DNA of 64,000 nucleotides from JBFLYO01 sp040756745 (GTDB lineage Bacteria > Bacteroidota > Ignavibacteria > UBA10030 > UBA6906): positions 34,675 to 98,674 of the forward strand of contig JBFLYO010000011.1 of NCBI GenBank assembly GCA_040756745.1, written 5' to 3'. Position numbers and translations under genes: made by a program. This document shows positions 60,440 through 64,000 of this stretch, piece after piece; the stretch's first letter is position 1; each line of letters begins with the position of its first letter. A model generated the notes under the pieces. The model worked only from the letters and a program-made list of their open reading frames with translations, was not told the origin of the DNA and ran no database searches.

Positions 60440-61441
60440 ATGAATCTGCCCGACAACAGCGACTTGCGGAATACACTGAAGGATCGCCGCGGCAGGCTTG
60501 CGGCGGTCGTTGAAGAATCCGGGGGAAACGACACACTTCGTCACCTGCTCAATGAGGTCGATGCGGCCCTCGAAAAGTACGCGCAGGGGACGTACGGCCT
60601 CTGCGAAACGTGTCACGACCCCATCGAGCGTGATCGCCTGATGGTGAATCCGCTGATCCGCAATTGCCTGGACCACCTCACGGCCGCGGAACAGAGAGTA
60701 CTGGAGCAGGATCTGGATCTGGCCTTTGAAGTGCAGCGGAATCTGCTCCCCAGGAACGGACTTGTTCACGGCGGTTGGGCGACCGCCTATCATTATGAGC
60801 CCGCGGGTCCGGTAAGCGGTGATTACTGCGACCTCATAGTGAACGGCTCTCCGAGTGATCCCCTGCACTTCGTCATCGGCGACGCCACCGGGAAGGGAGT
60901 TGCAGCCTCCCTCATGATGACGCACCTCCACGGGATTTTCCGGATTCTGACCCGCAGCCCCTTGCCACTGCAAGAGATGATGAATCAGGCAAACCGTCTG
61001 TTCTGCGAGGCGACGTTGTCACTCCATTTCGCGACTGTCGTGAGTGGGAAGGGGGACGCTTCAGGCAATCTTGAGCTTGCCAATGCAGGCCATTGCTACC
61101 CGTTCATCATGAGGAGGAATGGCATCGAACGCGTGCAGTCCCATGGCGTGCCGCTCGGACTTTTCTGCGATTCGGCATACATGACAGAGCGTTACGCTCT
61201 TGCACCGGGGGAGACGGTGTTCCTCTTTACCGATGGGGTGTCTGAGGCGCGCAATGCGAAGGGAGAGACGTATGGGGAAGATCGCTTGGCGGAACTCCTG
61301 AGCCGTCAGCATTCATCCTCCGCTCAACACATCGTGGACGCGGTGCGGGAGGAGCTCAGGTCATTCCTTGACGGTGCGCCACTCAGCGACGACATCACCG
61401 TGGTGGCGTTGCAGCGGAGCGCTCCCGGGGCAGGCGCCTAG
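60440..61441 (+). CDS. DksA/TraR-type zinc finger fused to SpoIIE phosphatase
   Basis: A 333-residue fusion. Residues 1-85 look like DksA/TraR: a helical hairpin (LRHLLNEVDAALEKYAQGTYG) and a finger with CETC and CLDH (TYGLCETCHDPIERDRL), so Cys3-His. Residues about 90-325 are a PPM phosphatase with SGDYCD, VIGDATGKG, LFTDGVSEA and LSDDITVV, the metal aspartates intact. A GAGGAGA ribosome site precedes the ATG. It may set a phosphatase output by contacting RNA polymerase or simply use the finger for dimerisation. It ends in CTAG shared with the converging DUF4900 gene. Confidence 0.82.
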   Translation: MNLPDNSDLRNTLKDRRGRLAAVVEESGGNDTLRHLLNEVDAALEKYAQGTYGLCETCHDPIERDRLMVNPLIRNCLDHLTAAEQRVLEQDLDLAFEVQRNLLPRNGLVHGGWATAYHYEPAGPVSGDYCDLIVNGSPSDPLHFVIGDATGKGVAASLMMTHLHGIFRILTRSPLPLQEMMNQANRLFCEATLSLHFATVVSGKGDASGNLELANAGHCYPFIMRRNGIERVQSHGVPLGLFCDSAYMTERYALAPGETVFLFTDGVSEARNAKGETYGEDRLAELLSRQHSSSAQHIVDAVREELRSFLDGAPLSDDITVVALQRSAPGAGA

Positions 61442-62730
61442 TCGTACGATGAGATTCTGTAGCTTTCCCACCAGTTGCTGATGGCGTAGGCCTTCACGTA
61501 GTAGCCCGGGAAATAGGGGGGGCGTACGTTGTTGTCCGCCAGCCTCAAGTCGTACCGGAAGTCTTTGGCAAATCCGTTTGTCAGTGTCGGTTTGCCGCTT
61601 CCCTTGGCGGTGTACAGCCCAACCTCCTGCTCCGTGTTCTGGATAATTGAACCGAACGTGTTGAGCGTCCCGCACACCGGCAATGAGGAGAGATTCTCCG
61701 CCTTGAGGGATCCGGTGCGCGCGAAGAGACAGCCCTGCACTTCGCAGTTCGATCGGTTGGCGGCGTTGTCAGCGATGACGATGTCCGTCTCGGCGATGAG
61801 GCCCAGCAGGTCGTCGCTGGTGCCGTAGCGAGGGTTGCGTTCATACGTGATATCGTTCTTGACCGAGACGCTCTGGAGCGATGCAATGGAGAGCGAACCG
61901 TCGAGCACCCCTGCCACCGATACCTTCCCATTCCCCACGATCACCCCGTTAAAGGAACCGCCCGACAGCGAGATCGTATCGATGGCGCCTGTGCTCAGGT
62001 CTTGCACGAGCGCGATGCCGTCGTTGTTCACAAGCGTTCCCGGCAGCAGAGTGACGTCGATATCGTCCGTGTACCGCCGTCCGCCTGACGTGCTCGCTGC
62101 GACCAGTTCGGAGAGATCGGAGGGGAGCTCGACGGACGCAATGCCTGTTTCATAGCCGTTCTTGAAGATCGCCTGATTGGTCCCTTTCCCGACGAAGGGA
62201 GGATCGAAGCGTTTCGACGTCGTGACCTTGTCCATGAACACCGGGCTGCCGCTGATATGGACATTCCCGTTCGAGTGTGCCCGTCCCCACACCGTGTCGC
62301 CGTCGCTCCAGAACACGTTTCCAGTATTGTTCGTGAGCCACGCATAGAGCGTGTAGCTGTTCTTCCGACGCGTGTTGAAGTACACATCAATCGTATCGTG
62401 CAACACGCCGGCGGCAGAGGAGGAGTATGACGATACCGATCGAAGCATCTTGCGGAATCCGCCAAGGTCGATCAGCTCTGTGGAGAAACTGCCGGGCATG
62501 ACAGGGTCGTCGAGCGTCTCCGACATGGAGCCGTCCCACGTGGTGTCCTGGTAGATCTTTGCCAGGCCGGCGTTCGCTCCAGCGAGGGCAAGGCTGTGCG
62601 CTGCCGTTGCCTCATAGTACGACGACATGTTCCCGACCGCTGACGTCGAGTACCGGTTCAGGTTCATCGTGACGTAGGCGAGGACGATCGCGAACCCCAG
62701 AACCATGATAATATTCGCTCTACCGACCAT
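61438..62730 (-). CDS. DUF4900 / PilX-like surface-assembly protein
   Basis: A 430-residue protein with one N-terminal membrane helix (IIMVLGFAIVLAYVTMNL) and a helical spine as in pilin-like proteins, then a large domain of the DUF4900 type with short beta-helix turns (GVIVGNGKVSVAGVLDGSLSI) and WGRAHSNGNVHISGSPVF. It is the last of three minus-strand genes of similar layout. The role is probably in a type IV pilus-like or secretion filament; unlike true prepilins it has no GFTLIE site. A GAGGAGA ribosome site precedes the ATG. Confidence 0.7.
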   Translation of the reverse strand: MVGRANIIMVLGFAIVLAYVTMNLNRYSTSAVGNMSSYYEATAAHSLALAGANAGLAKIYQDTTWDGSMSETLDDPVMPGSFSTELIDLGGFRKMLRSVSSYSSSAAGVLHDTIDVYFNTRRKNSYTLYAWLTNNTGNVFWSDGDTVWGRAHSNGNVHISGSPVFMDKVTTSKRFDPPFVGKGTNQAIFKNGYETGIASVELPSDLSELVAASTSGGRRYTDDIDVTLLPGTLVNNDGIALVQDLSTGAIDTISLSGGSFNGVIVGNGKVSVAGVLDGSLSIASLQSVSVKNDITYERNPRYGTSDDLLGLIAETDIVIADNAANRSNCEVQGCLFARTGSLKAENLSSLPVCGTLNTFGSIIQNTEQEVGLYTAKGSGKPTLTNGFAKDFRYDLRLADNNVRPPYFPGYYVKAYAISNWWESYRISSYD

Positions 62731-62757
62731 ACGCGGTTCTCCTCATGCAAGAATGGA

Positions 62758-63372
62758 TCAGCGCCGTGTGTTCTGTGATGCGAGCCTCGTCTGCTGCCAC
62801 AACGATGTCGAGAAGAGCCGGTCGCGCTCTCCTTCACGGACCATCGCCGGATCCCTCGCGGGGGCGGTGGGGCTCTGAACCTCCATGGTAACTTCGACCA
62901 TGTAGACTTCCTGCAGACGGTCGGCCGAGATGGGCGCCGACAGGAACTCACCTGAGCGGGTGAAATACCGGAGACGGAACACCGTTACCGCGCCGACGTT
63001 CATGACAGGTTCGGCATTGATCCCCCGCTTCAGAAACCGGTCCAGGTCGTTGTCCGTGGCGGCCAGTTCGGACGTGGGGCCGATCGAATACTTGACAGTG
63101 TCGATTGTCCCGTTCCTGTCGACATCGCACAGGAAGCTGACCGCCGATGAGTCTGCCATCATGATGGTCTTTTCGCGCTCCGGCACGCCGAAGCCGATGT
63201 TGCGGAACTCCCCCTCGACGAGCTGTGCCGTGGTTGTCAACATTTGCTGCACAAGCATGTCGCCGCTATAGACTGTCTGCGTTTCCGTGGCGATGTCGTT
63301 TGCGGTCAGGACGATGCCGAACAACGCGCCTCCGAAAAGGAGAGATGCAATGATGTCAAGAAATGCCGACAT
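62758..63372 (-). CDS. pseudopilin-like protein (PilW-like)
   Basis: A 204-residue protein with an N-terminal hydrophobic helix (FLDIIASLLFGGALFGIVLTAND) and a soluble domain. The sequence FRNIGFGVPEREKTIMMADS and the size recall minor pseudopilins such as PilW. No prepilin peptidase motif is present. GGGAGGA lies eight bases before the ATG. It stands between two genes of the same kind, 18 and 27 bases from them. Confidence 0.6.
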   Translation of the reverse strand: MSAFLDIIASLLFGGALFGIVLTANDIATETQTVYSGDMLVQQMLTTTAQLVEGEFRNIGFGVPEREKTIMMADSSAVSFLCDVDRNGTIDTVKYSIGPTSELAATDNDLDRFLKRGINAEPVMNVGAVTVFRLRYFTRSGEFLSAPISADRLQEVYMVEVTMEVQSPTAPARDPAMVREGERDRLFSTSLWQQTRLASQNTRR

Positions 63373-63390
63373 GGATCGTTGTCCTCCCTG

Positions 63391-63918
63391 TCAGTCGAAA
63401 TGGAAGTACCCCGCCACCACTGAGGTGCGGATGGTATCGATTTGATCCTCCCCCAACGGTGGGGGGTAGACCCGCCAGGTTTCCAGGTCCATCCGCTTCA
63501 CAAACGTGCGGGTGCCGAGCTTCATGTCCAGCTCGTCAGGATCGACGTAGTACACGGAGAATCGGGTACGGTAACGGAAATCGGATCCCAGTGCCTGGCG
63601 TTCGAACTCCTGCCCGTTGAAGTCGTCAAAGTCGTTGAAGACAGCAATGCTGTCCTCGCCGAATTCGGCTCCCAGCATTCCGGTCGACGTCAGGACCGAC
63701 ACGTTGTGAATGGCTGCGTTGGAGGTGTCAGTGATCTGATCAAAGGCGAGGCCCTGCGCTATTTCCATGTACGACGACGCTATCGTTGTTGCCAGTATGC
63801 CGTCCTGACCGCTCTTGATCGTGTCACCCGTCTGGGCAACGAGCCCATAGAAATTCGTCAGGAGGGTCGTCAGAAACATGAACGCACCGAGTGTGAGAAT
63901 GGTCTGTCCTGTGGTCAT
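63391..63918 (-). CDS. pseudopilin-like protein (PilV/PilE-like position)
   Basis: A 175-residue protein starting TTGQTILTLGAFMFLTTLLTNF, a hydrophobic N-terminal helix followed by an acidic globular part. The ATG at 63918 has a GGGGGG ribosome site six bases before it; an ATG at 63957 would put charged residues ahead of the helix. It is the first of the three-gene unit in the window; upstream genes may lie beyond the edge. Confidence 0.6.
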   Translation of the reverse strand: MTTGQTILTLGAFMFLTTLLTNFYGLVAQTGDTIKSGQDGILATTIASSYMEIAQGLAFDQITDTSNAAIHNVSVLTSTGMLGAEFGEDSIAVFNDFDDFNGQEFERQALGSDFRYRTRFSVYYVDPDELDMKLGTRTFVKRMDLETWRVYPPPLGEDQIDTIRTSVVAGYFHFD

Positions 63919-64000
63919 ACGGATCCCCCCCTTGTGAATCTTCCCCCCTTCGTTCAAGAACAGTGCCAGAGGTTTGCCCGTGTAATTCTGTCGATTGCTG

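Overview
The window looks like chromosomal DNA of a Gram-negative member of the FCB group (Bacteroidota in the broad sense), most likely an Ignavibacteria- or Kapabacteria-like lineage. The signs are a C-terminal secretion tail with the QNYPNPFNP motif on a secreted beta-propeller protein, a leucyl-tRNA synthetase with a Bacteroidota-style insertion, DUF1844 and DUF4900 genes, lipid A and O-antigen genes, and several SpoIIE-type phosphatases. Promoters can be read directly: about ten sites fit TTGAC(A/T)-N17-TATAAT-like spacing, unlike the TTTG/TAnnTTTG promoters of classical Bacteroidetes. No encoded CCA follows any of the three tRNAs.

Layout. 1-5917: 5'-truncated PIG-L deacetylase and a ferric-type ABC importer, coupled by ATGA overlaps. 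6037-8276: tRNA-Arg(CCG), a TPR membrane protein and a MATE exporter. 8298-12981: partner-switching regulatory module (two phosphatases, STAS antagonist, anti-sigma kinase). 13041-22372: a tyrosine recombinase with a degraded active site, leuS, two glycosyltransferases, an MsbA-type flippase, an O-antigen ligase, DUF1844 and NAD kinase. 22383-31978: cytochrome-like lipoprotein, DUF4013, tRNA-Ala(GGC), a T9SS-tailed propeller, ABC exporter, DUF255 thioredoxin-like protein, methyltransferase, POT transporter and a small unknown. 32074-34392: arfB and a Pit phosphate transporter with its DUF47 partner.

34416-41889 is a complete attenuated histidine operon: consensus promoter, a leader peptide with seven His in nine residues, an attenuator hairpin, then hisZ-G-D-C-B-H-A-F-IE. 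The leader ATG lies seven bases after the -10 box, so the transcript should be leaderless. arfB and the 1274-residue lyase gene show the same arrangement. 41908-43162 holds a cold-shock gene with a long leader and a tRNA-Asn(GUU) split in its anticodon by a 575-base group I intron that carries an HNH endonuclease gene.

43882-48227 is a trehalose operon with two routes (TreT-type synthase and an OtsA-OtsB fusion) behind a DUF5752 gene. 48323-53623 (minus strand) carries GMC oxidoreductase, a Tat-exported gluconate-dehydrogenase-type small subunit, a membrane spermidine-synthase-like protein and an exported isoaspartyl methyltransferase. 53718-59953 holds two convergent heparinase-like polysaccharide lyases. 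60276-64000 holds a gene remnant, a DksA-type zinc finger fused to a SpoIIE phosphatase, and three pseudopilin-like genes.
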